Shown here piece by piece: positions 49,598-58,517 of a stretch of 64,000 bases of DNA. This DNA comes from Algoriphagus halophilus (lineage in GTDB: Bacteria > Bacteroidota > Bacteroidia > Cytophagales > Cyclobacteriaceae), in the NCBI RefSeq assembly GCF_900129785.1, contig NZ_FSRC01000001.1, positions 2,108,001 through 2,172,000 of the forward strand, in the 5' to 3' direction. Within the stretch, counting starts at the first letter, position 1. Each line of letters starts with the position of its first letter. Position numbers and translations under genes: made by a program. Below the pieces are notes generated by a model that saw nothing but the letters and a program-made list of their open reading frames with translations, was not told the origin of the DNA and searched no databases.

Positions 49598-51922
49598 ATG
49601 TCGAAAAACCTTGTCATTGTCGAGTCCCCTGCCAAAGCCAAAACCATTGAAGGCTACCTAGGTAGTGATTATAAGGTTGTTTCCAGCTATGGCCATGTGA
49701 GAGATCTCCCAAAAGGAGATAAAGCAATTGATATCAAGAATAGGTTTGAACCTACTTATGAGGTTACTGCCGATAAAAAAGAGGTCATCAAAAACCTTAA
49801 ATCATTGGTCAAAGATTCTGATATGATCTACCTGGCAAGTGATGATGACCGTGAAGGAGAAGCTATTTCTTGGCACTTAAAAGAGGTGCTGAAACTGAAA
49901 GATGAGCAAACGAAAAGAATTGTATTTAGGGAAATCACCAAAAATGCAATCACCAAAGCCATCGAAAACCCACGTGGAATTGACATCGATTTAGTCAATG
50001 CACAACAGGCACGAAGAATCCTCGATAGATTGGTGGGTTTTGAGCTATCCCCTATCCTATGGAAGAAAATAAAAACAGGACTTTCAGCGGGAAGGGTTCA
50101 GTCTGTGGCCGTTCGGTTAATAGTGGATAGAGAACGTGAAATAGAACACTTCAAAGCGAAGTCCAGCTTTAGGATTACCGCTATTTTTGAGGTTTCCGGA
50201 AAAACCTTTAAAGCTGAGCTTCCTAAACGGTTTGAGACAAAAGCGGAAGCAGAGGAATTTTTAAAATCCTGCTTGGCAGCAGATTTCTCCGTAGGTAATC
50301 TGGAAAAAAAACCAGGTAAGAAATCCCCTGCGGCACCATTTACTACTTCTACCCTACAGCAGGAAGCAAGTAGGAAGTTGTATTTCTCGGTGGCCCAAAC
50401 CATGTCTGTGGCCCAAAAGTTATATGAAGCGGGTAAAATCACCTACATGAGAACCGATAGTACCAATCTATCTGATGACGCCATGAATTCCGCAAAAAAT
50501 GCGATTCATGATTCTTATGGTGAACAATACCATCAATCCAGAAAATATGCTACGAAATCGGAAGGGGCTCAAGAAGCACACGAAGCCATTCGTCCAACCG
50601 ACTTTTCCGTCAACCAAATTTCGGGAGACAGAAACGAGCAGAGACTGTATGATTTAATCTGGAAGCGAGCCATTGCTTCCCAAATGTCGGATGCACAGCT
50701 GGAGAAAACCACGATCACGATCGACATTTCCAATTCAGATTTGAATCTTGTGGCTACTGGGGAAATCATCAAATTTGACGGATTCTTAAAAGTATACCTG
50801 GAAGACACAGATGATGAGCCGGAAGATGATGACAATGCCAACAAATCACTACTTCCTCCGCTTACGGTGGGGCAAGAACTGGCTTTGCAGGAGATGAAAG
50901 GGAAAGAAACCTTCTCCAGACCGGCACCACGATATACGGAAGCTTCTTTGGTGAAGAAATTGGAAGAACTGGGAATCGGAAGACCTTCCACCTATGCGCC
51001 GACGATTTCTACGATTCAAAGAAGAGAGTATGTCATCAAAGAATCCAGAGATGGCGTGTCCAGAAATTATGTGGAACTGTCCATTGCAGATGGTCAATTC
51101 AAAGATGAAACCAAGACTGAGATCACCGGGGCCGAAAAACAGAAATTATTCCCTACCAATATTGCAATGGTAGTCAATGATTTTCTGGTGGAGCATTTTC
51201 CAAATGTCATTGATTTCAGCTTTACCGCCCGTGTGGAAAAAGAATTTGACGACATTGCCTCGGGAGGTCAAGTCTGGCAGGACATGATCGACTCCTTTTA
51301 TGGCAATTTCCACCATAGCGTAGAAGAAACAGAACAGGTTTCCCGTCAAGACATCAATACCAGCCGAGTGATCGGCACGCACCCTGAAAACGGTAAAACC
51401 ATCACCGCCCGACTGGGAAAATTTGGACCTTTGGTGCAGATCGGTGACAATGAAGACGAGGACAAACAATTCGCAAGTCTGAAAAAAGGACAATTTATTG
51501 AAAACATTACCCTTGAAGAGGCTTTGGAATTATTTAAGCTTCCAAGAGACGTAGGAATGTTTGAAGATAAAAAGATGGTGGCTGCCATCGGAAGGTTCGG
51601 TCCTTACATTCGACATGATGGTGCTTTCTTCTCGTTGGGCAAAGAACAAGACCCACTGAGCATCAATGAAGAGGAAGCCATTCAACTGATTAAGGATAAG
51701 CGAGAGGCTGATGCGAAAAAACACATCAAATCTTTTGATGAAAACCCTGAAATCCAGGTATTAAATGGTAGATGGGGACCTTATATCAAAATGGGTAAGA
51801 AAAATTACAAAATCCCGAAAGATAAGGTAGCAGAAGACCTGACCTATGAGGAAACCATTGACATTATAGAAAATCAACCGGAACCAAAGAAAAAAGGGAG
51901 ATTCGCTAAAAAGAAAAGCTAA
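49598..51922 (+). CDS. topA: DNA topoisomerase I
   Basis: The 774-residue type IA topoisomerase begins NLVIVESPAKAKTIEGYLG and has the TOPRIM acidic DDDREGEAISWHL, QQARRILDRLVGFELSP, and the active-site tyrosine in ITYMRTDSTNLS. Instead of zinc fingers the C-terminus has repeated topoisomerase C-terminal units (each with a GRFGPYI or similar core) and a lysine-rich end. It relaxes negative supercoils. I chose the ATG at 49598, since the frame is open to a TTG at 49589. A terminator lies 42 bases after the stop, inside the next open frame. Confidence 0.96.
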   Translation: MSKNLVIVESPAKAKTIEGYLGSDYKVVSSYGHVRDLPKGDKAIDIKNRFEPTYEVTADKKEVIKNLKSLVKDSDMIYLASDDDREGEAISWHLKEVLKLKDEQTKRIVFREITKNAITKAIENPRGIDIDLVNAQQARRILDRLVGFELSPILWKKIKTGLSAGRVQSVAVRLIVDREREIEHFKAKSSFRITAIFEVSGKTFKAELPKRFETKAEAEEFLKSCLAADFSVGNLEKKPGKKSPAAPFTTSTLQQEASRKLYFSVAQTMSVAQKLYEAGKITYMRTDSTNLSDDAMNSAKNAIHDSYGEQYHQSRKYATKSEGAQEAHEAIRPTDFSVNQISGDRNEQRLYDLIWKRAIASQMSDAQLEKTTITIDISNSDLNLVATGEIIKFDGFLKVYLEDTDDEPEDDDNANKSLLPPLTVGQELALQEMKGKETFSRPAPRYTEASLVKKLEELGIGRPSTYAPTISTIQRREYVIKESRDGVSRNYVELSIADGQFKDETKTEITGAEKQKLFPTNIAMVVNDFLVEHFPNVIDFSFTARVEKEFDDIASGGQVWQDMIDSFYGNFHHSVEETEQVSRQDINTSRVIGTHPENGKTITARLGKFGPLVQIGDNEDEDKQFASLKKGQFIENITLEEALELFKLPRDVGMFEDKKMVAAIGRFGPYIRHDGAFFSLGKEQDPLSINEEEAIQLIKDKREADAKKHIKSFDENPEIQVLNGRWGPYIKMGKKNYKIPKDKVAEDLTYEETIDIIENQPEPKKKGRFAKKKS

Positions 51923-51936
51923 GAAATTATCGCTTT

Positions 51937-53187
51937 ATGCCTTTCAATAGGATCATTTTATCCAAGCCAAAATCAGTTCATAGTCTACTGATTTTGGCTT
52001 TTTTGTTGGTAGTATTCACCACCTACTCCGAAGCCCAAAACACCTTGAAAGGTAGAGTGATTGAATACAGCACAGAAACTCCCATTCCCTATGCCAGCAT
52101 CTTTTTAACCAATACCACCCTGGGAATCACCGCAGATGAACAGGGAGAATTCACCTTGTCCATACCCGATGGAAGTTATGATGTGCTTGTTCGGATGCTA
52201 GGCTATGAACCCTTGACATTTTCAATCAATACCAATCGTCTCCCCAAAAAAGGCTTTCAGGTTCAACTTAATTCCGAGGATCAGGAGCTGGAGGAAATAG
52301 ATGTGGAAGAAGAACGGGATCCGATCTGGTATCAGAACCTGGAACTGTTCAAAAAATATTTTTTAGGCACTTCAAAAAACGGGCAATCCGTACAAATCAA
52401 CAATGAAAAAGACTTACTTCTGGACAGAGAGTCCCACCCGGATATCCTTCAAGTGAGTGCCAAAAATCCCATTCTACTGGACAACCCCAATTTGGGTTAT
52501 CAAGTGGAGTTTTTATTGGTTGATTTTGACTATCATTTTAAAAAAGAAACCATACTATATAAGGGATATCCTTTATTCATTCCCTATAAAGATGTAAAAA
52601 GGGCAAAGGCTAAAAAACTCCAGAAAAACAGGGGTCTTGCCTACCGGGGTAGTTTGCAGCATCTCATTCACTGCCTTTATTTAGGAATCAGCGAAGAGGA
52701 AGGGTATGTCCTCCAAAAAATGAAGCCTATTCCCAACCCCGACAAACCCAGCCCAGCGATAATGGAGGAGGCCAGATCCTTATTTAAAACAAGCACCTCC
52801 ACCGCTCTTAAGGACAGCATCCAAGTGCATGTCTTGTCCAAATCCACCATTCCGGATTCCGTGTTAGTCCTACAGCAACAAGCACTTGATCCAGAATCTC
52901 TATTGGATAGAGAAAAAGAAGCAGGTAGGGTATTTCTGAATTTTTCTGACCACATCCACATAACCTACACCAAGGAACCTATGGCAAGAGAATACCCCGG
53001 AGCCCCAATAGGTAGCTACAGAAAATCCAACCAGATTTCCAAAATAAAACTGAATGATCCTAAGGTGGAATTGTTTGCATCAGGAAGCTTTGATGATCCT
53101 TTAGGGATCATGGTAGAAGGGTACATGGCTTGGGAAAGAGTCGGCGATTTAATGCCTATTGATTATGTTCCCACCGATGAGAAATAG
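51937..53187 (+). CDS. exported carboxypeptidase-regulatory-domain protein
   Basis: The 416-residue protein has an N-terminal signal peptide (hydrophobic segment about 18-29, ending SEAQ at about 34) and a carboxypeptidase D regulatory-like beta-sandwich (about 36-110; VIEYSTETPIPYASIFLTN, GITADEQGEFTL). The remaining 300 residues are not recognised; similar proteins with this layout are common in Bacteroidota and uncharacterised. It starts 15 bases after topA, but an intrinsic terminator is encoded within its codons 10-23. Confidence 0.75.
   Translation: MPFNRIILSKPKSVHSLLILAFLLVVFTTYSEAQNTLKGRVIEYSTETPIPYASIFLTNTTLGITADEQGEFTLSIPDGSYDVLVRMLGYEPLTFSINTNRLPKKGFQVQLNSEDQELEEIDVEEERDPIWYQNLELFKKYFLGTSKNGQSVQINNEKDLLLDRESHPDILQVSAKNPILLDNPNLGYQVEFLLVDFDYHFKKETILYKGYPLFIPYKDVKRAKAKKLQKNRGLAYRGSLQHLIHCLYLGISEEEGYVLQKMKPIPNPDKPSPAIMEEARSLFKTSTSTALKDSIQVHVLSKSTIPDSVLVLQQQALDPESLLDREKEAGRVFLNFSDHIHITYTKEPMAREYPGAPIGSYRKSNQISKIKLNDPKVELFASGSFDDPLGIMVEGYMAWERVGDLMPIDYVPTDEK
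51964..52004 (+). terminator. intrinsic terminator of topA inside the next gene's signal peptide
   Basis: AAGCCAAAATCAG (51964-51976) and its perfect complement (51988-52000) form a 13-bp stem with an 11-base loop, followed by more T residues to give six T in a row (51999-52004). It lies 42 bases past the topA stop. Confidence 0.85.
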
Positions 53188-53253
53188 TCCTTGGGGTTCC
53201 CTGCCTATGGATTTTTTTGAAGAAATTTGATTACCTACTATTTTTACCAAACC

Positions 53254-53949
53254 ATGGAGAAAAAAAAACTGGTCGTTTTATCAGGTGCAGGGATATCCCA
53301 GGAAAGTGGAATAAAAACTTTCAGAGATAGCAATGGACTTTGGGAAAACCATGACATTATGGAAGTCGCTTCTCCAGAAGGCTGGAGAAGGAACCGGGCG
53401 CTGGTCCAGGAGTTTTACAATCAACGGAGAAAGCAAGCCAGGGCATGTCAGCCCAATGAGGCACATAAGGTATTGGCAAGATTAGAGCAGCGGTTTAACG
53501 TCACCATCATTACCCAAAATGTGGATGACCTTCATGAACGGGGTGGATCCTCCCATGTCATTCATTTGCATGGGGAACTATCCAAAGCCCAAAGCAGCAA
53601 AAACCCGGATCTAGTGTATCCGATGGAAGGATGGGAAATCAAAGAAGGTGATTGCTGTGAACTGGGAAGTCAGCTCAGACCACATATCGTTTGGTTTGGG
53701 GAGCCTGTACCGAAGATGGAAGAGGCAATTGATCATGCAGCAACTGCCGATTATTTTATAGTCGTTGGAACCTCATTACAGGTTTACCCGGCTGCAGGTC
53801 TCATTGATTATGTCCCCAAAAAAGCAAAAAAGTTCTTGGTAGACGTGGTCATCCCAAACTCTCCTTTGACTAAAGATGTCTTTTGTTTAGAAAAAAGGGC
53901 CAGTGAGGGATTGAAACATTTGGAAAGTGTTATTTTAGGAGAATTATAG
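53254..53949 (+). CDS. cobB: Sir2-family NAD-dependent deacylase (class III, CobB-like)
   Basis: The 231-residue sirtuin has GAGISQESGI (11-20), FRDSNGLW, TQNVDDLHERGG and the catalytic histidine in HLHGEL (His106). Tyr55 and Arg58 in FYNQRR are the pair that in class III sirtuins binds succinyl or malonyl lysine. The usual four zinc cysteines are absent; only an adjacent CC is present near residue 137. It probably removes acyl groups from lysines with NAD. I chose the ATG at 53254; the frame is open to a TTG at 53227. Confidence 0.88.
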   Translation: MEKKKLVVLSGAGISQESGIKTFRDSNGLWENHDIMEVASPEGWRRNRALVQEFYNQRRKQARACQPNEAHKVLARLEQRFNVTIITQNVDDLHERGGSSHVIHLHGELSKAQSSKNPDLVYPMEGWEIKEGDCCELGSQLRPHIVWFGEPVPKMEEAIDHAATADYFIVVGTSLQVYPAAGLIDYVPKKAKKFLVDVVIPNSPLTKDVFCLEKRASEGLKHLESVILGEL

Positions 53950-53994
53950 AAATTCAGTTTTTCATTTTCATATCTTGAATAAAATATTTTTACT

Positions 53995-54933
53995 ATGGCA
54001 ACTAAAAAGTCTCCTTGGCCAGTTTTTCAATTTGAGGAATGTAAAGAAACAATCACGCTTGTTCATCTATGGACCCAGATTGTCGGTAAGGTAAGGCTAA
54101 AAAAAACACCATGGCAGAACCATTCCTGGCATGTATCGCTCTACGTGGATCACCAAGGGCTGACTACCGGAAATATCCCCTATGAACACGGGCTTTTTGA
54201 AATCATGTTTGATTTCATCCACCATGAACTAAAAATAAAAACCAGTTCCGGTACCAGAGACCGGTTCTCACTGGGCGGGCAAACTGTTTCCAGTTTCTAT
54301 GAATTGTTGATGGAAAAACTCAAGTTCTTGGGAATTGAGGTGAAAATCCATGATATGCCAAATGAAATAGCTGGTGCCATTCCTTTTTCAAAAAACTCCC
54401 AACGAATCCCCTACCAAGCAAACCAAGCCCAAAACTTCTGGAAAATATTGGTTCAAACTCAAAATGTATTCTTGAAATTCAGAAGTAAATTCACCGGTAA
54501 ACAAAGCCCTATTCATTTCTTTTGGGGTTCATTTGACCTGGCGTATACCAGATTCTCCGGAAGAAAAGCCCCTACATTCCAAGGAGAAATGCCCAATATG
54601 CCGCTAGAAGTCATGCAGGAAGCGTATTCCCATGAGGTTTGTAGCTTTGGTTTTTGGCCTGGAGGTAATGCATACCCTACCCCAGTTTATTACGCTTATA
54701 TTTATCCCAATTCACCAGATTTTCAGAATCAGCAAATTCAGCCCAGCACTGCCTATTGGAACGAAAGCATGGGGGAATTTATGTTGAATTATGAGGATGT
54801 TCGGACCTCCGCCAATCCGGCTGAAACACTGCTTTCCTTTTTGCAAAGCTCCTATGAGGCGGCCTGTAAAGTAGCAGATTGGGATCGTGAAAATTTAGAT
54901 TGCGATTTTTCGCATTTAGAAAAAAAGTCATGA
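53995..54933 (+). CDS. DUF5996 family protein
   Basis: The 312-residue cytoplasmic protein has the DUF5996 plan: an N-terminal CKETITLVHLWTQIVGKVRL block, WHVSLYVDHQGLTTGNIPY, and a later HFFWGSFDLAYTRFSGR and SFGFWPGG block. The family is widespread and functionally unknown. It has no signal peptide. It lies 45 bases after the sirtuin gene, so cotranscription is possible. Confidence 0.8.
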   Translation: MATKKSPWPVFQFEECKETITLVHLWTQIVGKVRLKKTPWQNHSWHVSLYVDHQGLTTGNIPYEHGLFEIMFDFIHHELKIKTSSGTRDRFSLGGQTVSSFYELLMEKLKFLGIEVKIHDMPNEIAGAIPFSKNSQRIPYQANQAQNFWKILVQTQNVFLKFRSKFTGKQSPIHFFWGSFDLAYTRFSGRKAPTFQGEMPNMPLEVMQEAYSHEVCSFGFWPGGNAYPTPVYYAYIYPNSPDFQNQQIQPSTAYWNESMGEFMLNYEDVRTSANPAETLLSFLQSSYEAACKVADWDRENLDCDFSHLEKKS

Positions 54934-55005
54934 AAAACGGGTTCATTTTAGTTCTAAAAAACACGTAAAGTGTTACATTAATGAATTGACACCAACCCAT
55001 TGATA

Positions 55006-56136
55006 ATGAAAAATAAAACTAGAATTATCCTTTCGGCAATTGCCTTGTGGTTTGTTCTTTTTTTAATTCTGGATTGGTGGAACAGTTATCCAAAAGTCAA
55101 AGTAATTCCCATTGTTACGGTAGAGACGGTACAGGATAAAATTGATTCCTTGCTTCAAAACTCATTAAGGGAATATACGCTTGCAGGAATTGGAGTGGGA
55201 ATTGTAAAAGATCGAAAAATCATCTATCAGAATGCATTTGGCTATCAAAACCTACAAACCCTGGATTCTTTTTCAGTCAATACCTTAGTCCCAACTGCAT
55301 CCATTTCAAAACTATTCACCGCCCTTGCGATCGCAAATTTTCTATCCTCTAAAGAAATCAAGGCAGACCAACGGGTTTCAAGTTTAAGCGTTCCAACATC
55401 CTCTGAAAGTCAACTGGGGCAATTAACTTTTAGGGATTTTCTGGAACATCAAACGGGCTTGAAGAATCCGGGACTGGTCAAGAAACTATTTTCTCCAGAT
55501 GTAGCAAAGCCTCTGAAAGAATATGGAAACCATTTATGGAGGGAGGATCATCAGATCCCTGACAGTCTTCCGTATGAGTACCATGATGGGAATTTTGATA
55601 TGCTTGGATTTTTCCTTCAGGAATCGTCGCAGCAATCCTTTGAAAACTACCTGAGGACCAATATTCTTATTCCTTCAGGAATGACTCACTCGTTCTTTAC
55701 CAAGCAATGGCCCATCGACACCATCCCCGCTGTGGGATACCAGGAAACATTGGTTTGGAGGAGAATGGAACCCCGCCCCATCACTTTTGAAAGAAGCCCG
55801 TCCCCCTCTTCAGGTCTCATTAGTTCCATTGAAGATTTAAACCTGTTTCTCATTCATCTTCTACGGGGAGAAATGGGAATATTTCAGGAAGAGCTGAACT
55901 GGCTTACCCCTGAAAGTGGAGAGGCTCCTTTGGGCTTCCAGAAAATTCAGCTGGCAACCGGTGAATGGTACGGGCATTATGGGGGTCAAGCCGGGTATAG
56001 CTCCCTTTTGATTTATTCTCCTACCCAGAACCTGGGACTGATCCTTCTTGTGAACACCCGTGATTCAAAGAATTTCAGAAAAAAAATCATGGATCAATTA
56101 GTTCAAATCCTCTCATCTATCCCCCCTTCCACATGA
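55006..56136 (+). CDS. serine hydrolase, class C beta-lactamase family
   Basis: The 376-residue protein has one N-terminal membrane segment (about 7-24) and a penicillin-binding-like domain with the SxxK motif in TASISKLFTALA and the third motif in GHYGGQAGY. The YxN motif appears as YHD in YHDGNFDML, with Asp in place of Asn. The family includes esterases, D-aminopeptidases and DD-peptidases acting outside the inner membrane. The ATG at 55006 is preferred to a TTG at 55000. Its stop overlaps the next gene by 4 bases (ATGA). Confidence 0.85.
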   Translation: MKNKTRIILSAIALWFVLFLILDWWNSYPKVKVIPIVTVETVQDKIDSLLQNSLREYTLAGIGVGIVKDRKIIYQNAFGYQNLQTLDSFSVNTLVPTASISKLFTALAIANFLSSKEIKADQRVSSLSVPTSSESQLGQLTFRDFLEHQTGLKNPGLVKKLFSPDVAKPLKEYGNHLWREDHQIPDSLPYEYHDGNFDMLGFFLQESSQQSFENYLRTNILIPSGMTHSFFTKQWPIDTIPAVGYQETLVWRRMEPRPITFERSPSPSSGLISSIEDLNLFLIHLLRGEMGIFQEELNWLTPESGEAPLGFQKIQLATGEWYGHYGGQAGYSSLLIYSPTQNLGLILLVNTRDSKNFRKKIMDQLVQILSSIPPST

Positions 56137-57467
56137 AAAGAAACTTCCCCCATCCGCTGATCATCATGTTGGTATTTATAGTAATCGCAGGGATCAGCAC
56201 TTATTTCATTGATTCAGGTGTGTTTGAAAGGGAAATTGATGAAAGTACCGGTAGGGAAATTGTCATCGCAGGAAGTTTTCATGCAGTGGAGGATCAAAAT
56301 GCAAGTGTATACGACATCCTATTGGCCGTTCCGGAAGGAATCATAGAAGGTGCGGATATATTGGTGTTGATCTTATTGATCGGAGGGGCATTCTATGTAA
56401 TTGAAAAAACGGGAGCACTACATATTGGCATTGAGGCATTGATCTACACGTTTCGAAAACGACAATTTCTGTTGCTCCTTTTCCTGGGATTGGTATTCGC
56501 CTTATGTGGTGCCACTTTTGGAATGCAAGAAGAAGTCATTGCCTTAGCCCCTGTCTTATTGATTTTAGCCAAAAAGTTGCATTACGATATCCGGTCCATC
56601 TTAGCGTTGAGTTTGGGGACGGCATTGGTGGGAGGAGCTTGCTCTCCGATCAATCCTTTTGGCTCATTGCTTTCTCTAAAAATTGCCAACCTAGAGTTAG
56701 GTGAGGGTCTTTGGTTTAGAAGCTTCCTATTTATTTTCATTGTTTTATCCTGGATATTATATCATATCTGGAATGGAAAAATCAAACATGTAGAACAAGC
56801 CACCATCTCATTTAAGCCGGTTTTTATCTCTACCAGAAAGAAAATCATTCTATTCATCATGACACTGGGGATTCTTTCAATGGGTTGGGGCATCACCCAA
56901 AAAGATTGGGGGTTCAATGAAATGTCTGCCTTGTTTTTCCTGGTGGGATTTAGCTGTGGCATCATCGGCAACCTGGGAGTTAACGGAACAGCAAAGGCCT
57001 TTACCGAAGGTTTTGGAGAGTTGATTTTTGCCGGAGTGATTGTAGGACTCGCAAGAAGCATTTATATCATCCTTGAAAATTCTGCGATCATCGACCCATT
57101 GATTCAGGGACTCTTTTCCCCTTTGGAAGGACTCCCTACCCAATTGGCAGCCATTGGGATGTTTCTGGCGCAGGGAGTGGTCCATATTCCGGTACCCAGT
57201 ACATCGGGTCAAGCCGTACTAACCACTCCTTTGACAGCCCCCCTCACGGATTTGCTTGGGATCTCCAGGCATATTGCAGTCATGAGCTATCAATATCCCG
57301 CAGGATTTATGGATTTAGTAACCCCCACCAATGGGGGGATGATGGCAGTGATCGCCGCTGCAGGGGTGAATTACAACCAATGGTTTTCCTATATTTTGAA
57401 AAGCTGGTTGCTTTTGATGGTTTTGGGGTTGATTTCTGTTATTTTAGGCATAGTTTATTTTGCTTAG
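56133..57467 (+). CDS. YfcC/DcuC-type permease
   Basis: The 444-residue membrane protein has about 11-12 helices and the YfcC/ArcD-like pattern of the DcuC/CitM superfamily: an N-terminal helix followed by a periplasmic loop, GGAFYVIEKTGA, FGMQEEVIALAPVL, GGACSPINPFG and a late HIPVPSTSGQAVLTTP and TPTNGGM block. Members carry amino acids such as arginine/ornithine, or C4-dicarboxylates. Translation is coupled to the serine hydrolase upstream, which suggests uptake of a product that enzyme releases. Confidence 0.82.
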   Translation: MKRNFPHPLIIMLVFIVIAGISTYFIDSGVFEREIDESTGREIVIAGSFHAVEDQNASVYDILLAVPEGIIEGADILVLILLIGGAFYVIEKTGALHIGIEALIYTFRKRQFLLLLFLGLVFALCGATFGMQEEVIALAPVLLILAKKLHYDIRSILALSLGTALVGGACSPINPFGSLLSLKIANLELGEGLWFRSFLFIFIVLSWILYHIWNGKIKHVEQATISFKPVFISTRKKIILFIMTLGILSMGWGITQKDWGFNEMSALFFLVGFSCGIIGNLGVNGTAKAFTEGFGELIFAGVIVGLARSIYIILENSAIIDPLIQGLFSPLEGLPTQLAAIGMFLAQGVVHIPVPSTSGQAVLTTPLTAPLTDLLGISRHIAVMSYQYPAGFMDLVTPTNGGMMAVIAAAGVNYNQWFSYILKSWLLLMVLGLISVILGIVYFA

Positions 57468-57494
57468 AACCTTTTAAAACCCAAAAAAACACGG

Positions 57495-58517
57495 ATGAAA
57501 ATCAACGATCACAATCCATTGCCTACCTATCATGCTGATTCTGAAAGGTATGATCACATGAAATTCAGAAAATGTGGAAACAGTGGATTAAAATTACCTG
57601 AAATAAGTCTTGGACTCTGGCATAACTTCGGCCATAATGCGGACTTTACGTTGGGTAGAAAAATATTGAGAAGAGCCTTTGACCTTGGAATCACCCACTT
57701 TGATTTGGCCAACAATTATGGCCCTCCTTATGGTTCAGCAGAAGAGAATTTTGGAAGAATTTTCCAGAAAGACTTTAAAGCTTATCGGGACGAATTATTG
57801 ATTTCCAGCAAAGCAGGATGGGATATGTGGCCGGGTCCTTACGGGAATTTCGGATCAAAAAAGTATTTGATCGCAAGTTTAGACCAAAGCCTCCAAAGAA
57901 TGGGACTGGATTATGTGGATATTTTCTATCACCATAGACCTGATCCAGAAACACCCTTGGAGGAAACAATGGGGGCCTTGGATCAAATCGTCAGGCAAGG
58001 AAAAGCCTTATATGTAGGGATTTCTCAATACAGTGCAGAAGATACCATCAAAGCGTATGATATCCTGAAGAAAATGGGGACACCACTTCTGATCCATCAG
58101 CCAAGATATAGCATGCTAGACCGCTGGGTAGAAGGAGGTTTATTGGATGCCATTGGAGAAAGAGGAATAGGAAGCATCGCTTTCTCTCCCTTAGAACAAG
58201 GAATGCTGACCAGCAAATACTTAAAAGGTATTCCTGAGGATTCCAGGGCTGCAAAAGATGGCAGGTATTTAAAGGCTGAACAGATCTCTGAAGAAAAGCT
58301 TTCCATGATCAGTAAACTCAATGGAATTGCAAAGACCAGGGATCAGTCCTTGGCTCAAATGGCGATTGCCTGGTTACTGAAAGACCCAAGAATCACTTCG
58401 GTTTTGGTGGGAGTTTCCAAACCTGAACAACTCGATGACAATGTGGCGGCCATCAACAATACTGTTTTTGGTCCCGCTGAAATTGAACAAATAAAATCAA
58501 TCATCGGGGCTTCATGA
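57495..58517 (+). CDS. aldo/keto reductase, YghZ/Gpr-like
   Basis: The 340-residue (alpha/beta)8 oxidoreductase has FDLANNYGPPYG with the catalytic Asp and Tyr, a lysine in ISSKAGW and a histidine in FYHHRPDPET. The KAGWDMWPGPYG block and length match YghZ, the L-glyceraldehyde 3-phosphate reductase of E. coli, a methylglyoxal-detoxifying NADPH enzyme. It follows the permease by 27 bases and overlaps the MFS gene by 4 bases (ATGA). Confidence 0.88.
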   Translation: MKINDHNPLPTYHADSERYDHMKFRKCGNSGLKLPEISLGLWHNFGHNADFTLGRKILRRAFDLGITHFDLANNYGPPYGSAEENFGRIFQKDFKAYRDELLISSKAGWDMWPGPYGNFGSKKYLIASLDQSLQRMGLDYVDIFYHHRPDPETPLEETMGALDQIVRQGKALYVGISQYSAEDTIKAYDILKKMGTPLLIHQPRYSMLDRWVEGGLLDAIGERGIGSIAFSPLEQGMLTSKYLKGIPEDSRAAKDGRYLKAEQISEEKLSMISKLNGIAKTRDQSLAQMAIAWLLKDPRITSVLVGVSKPEQLDDNVAAINNTVFGPAEIEQIKSIIGAS

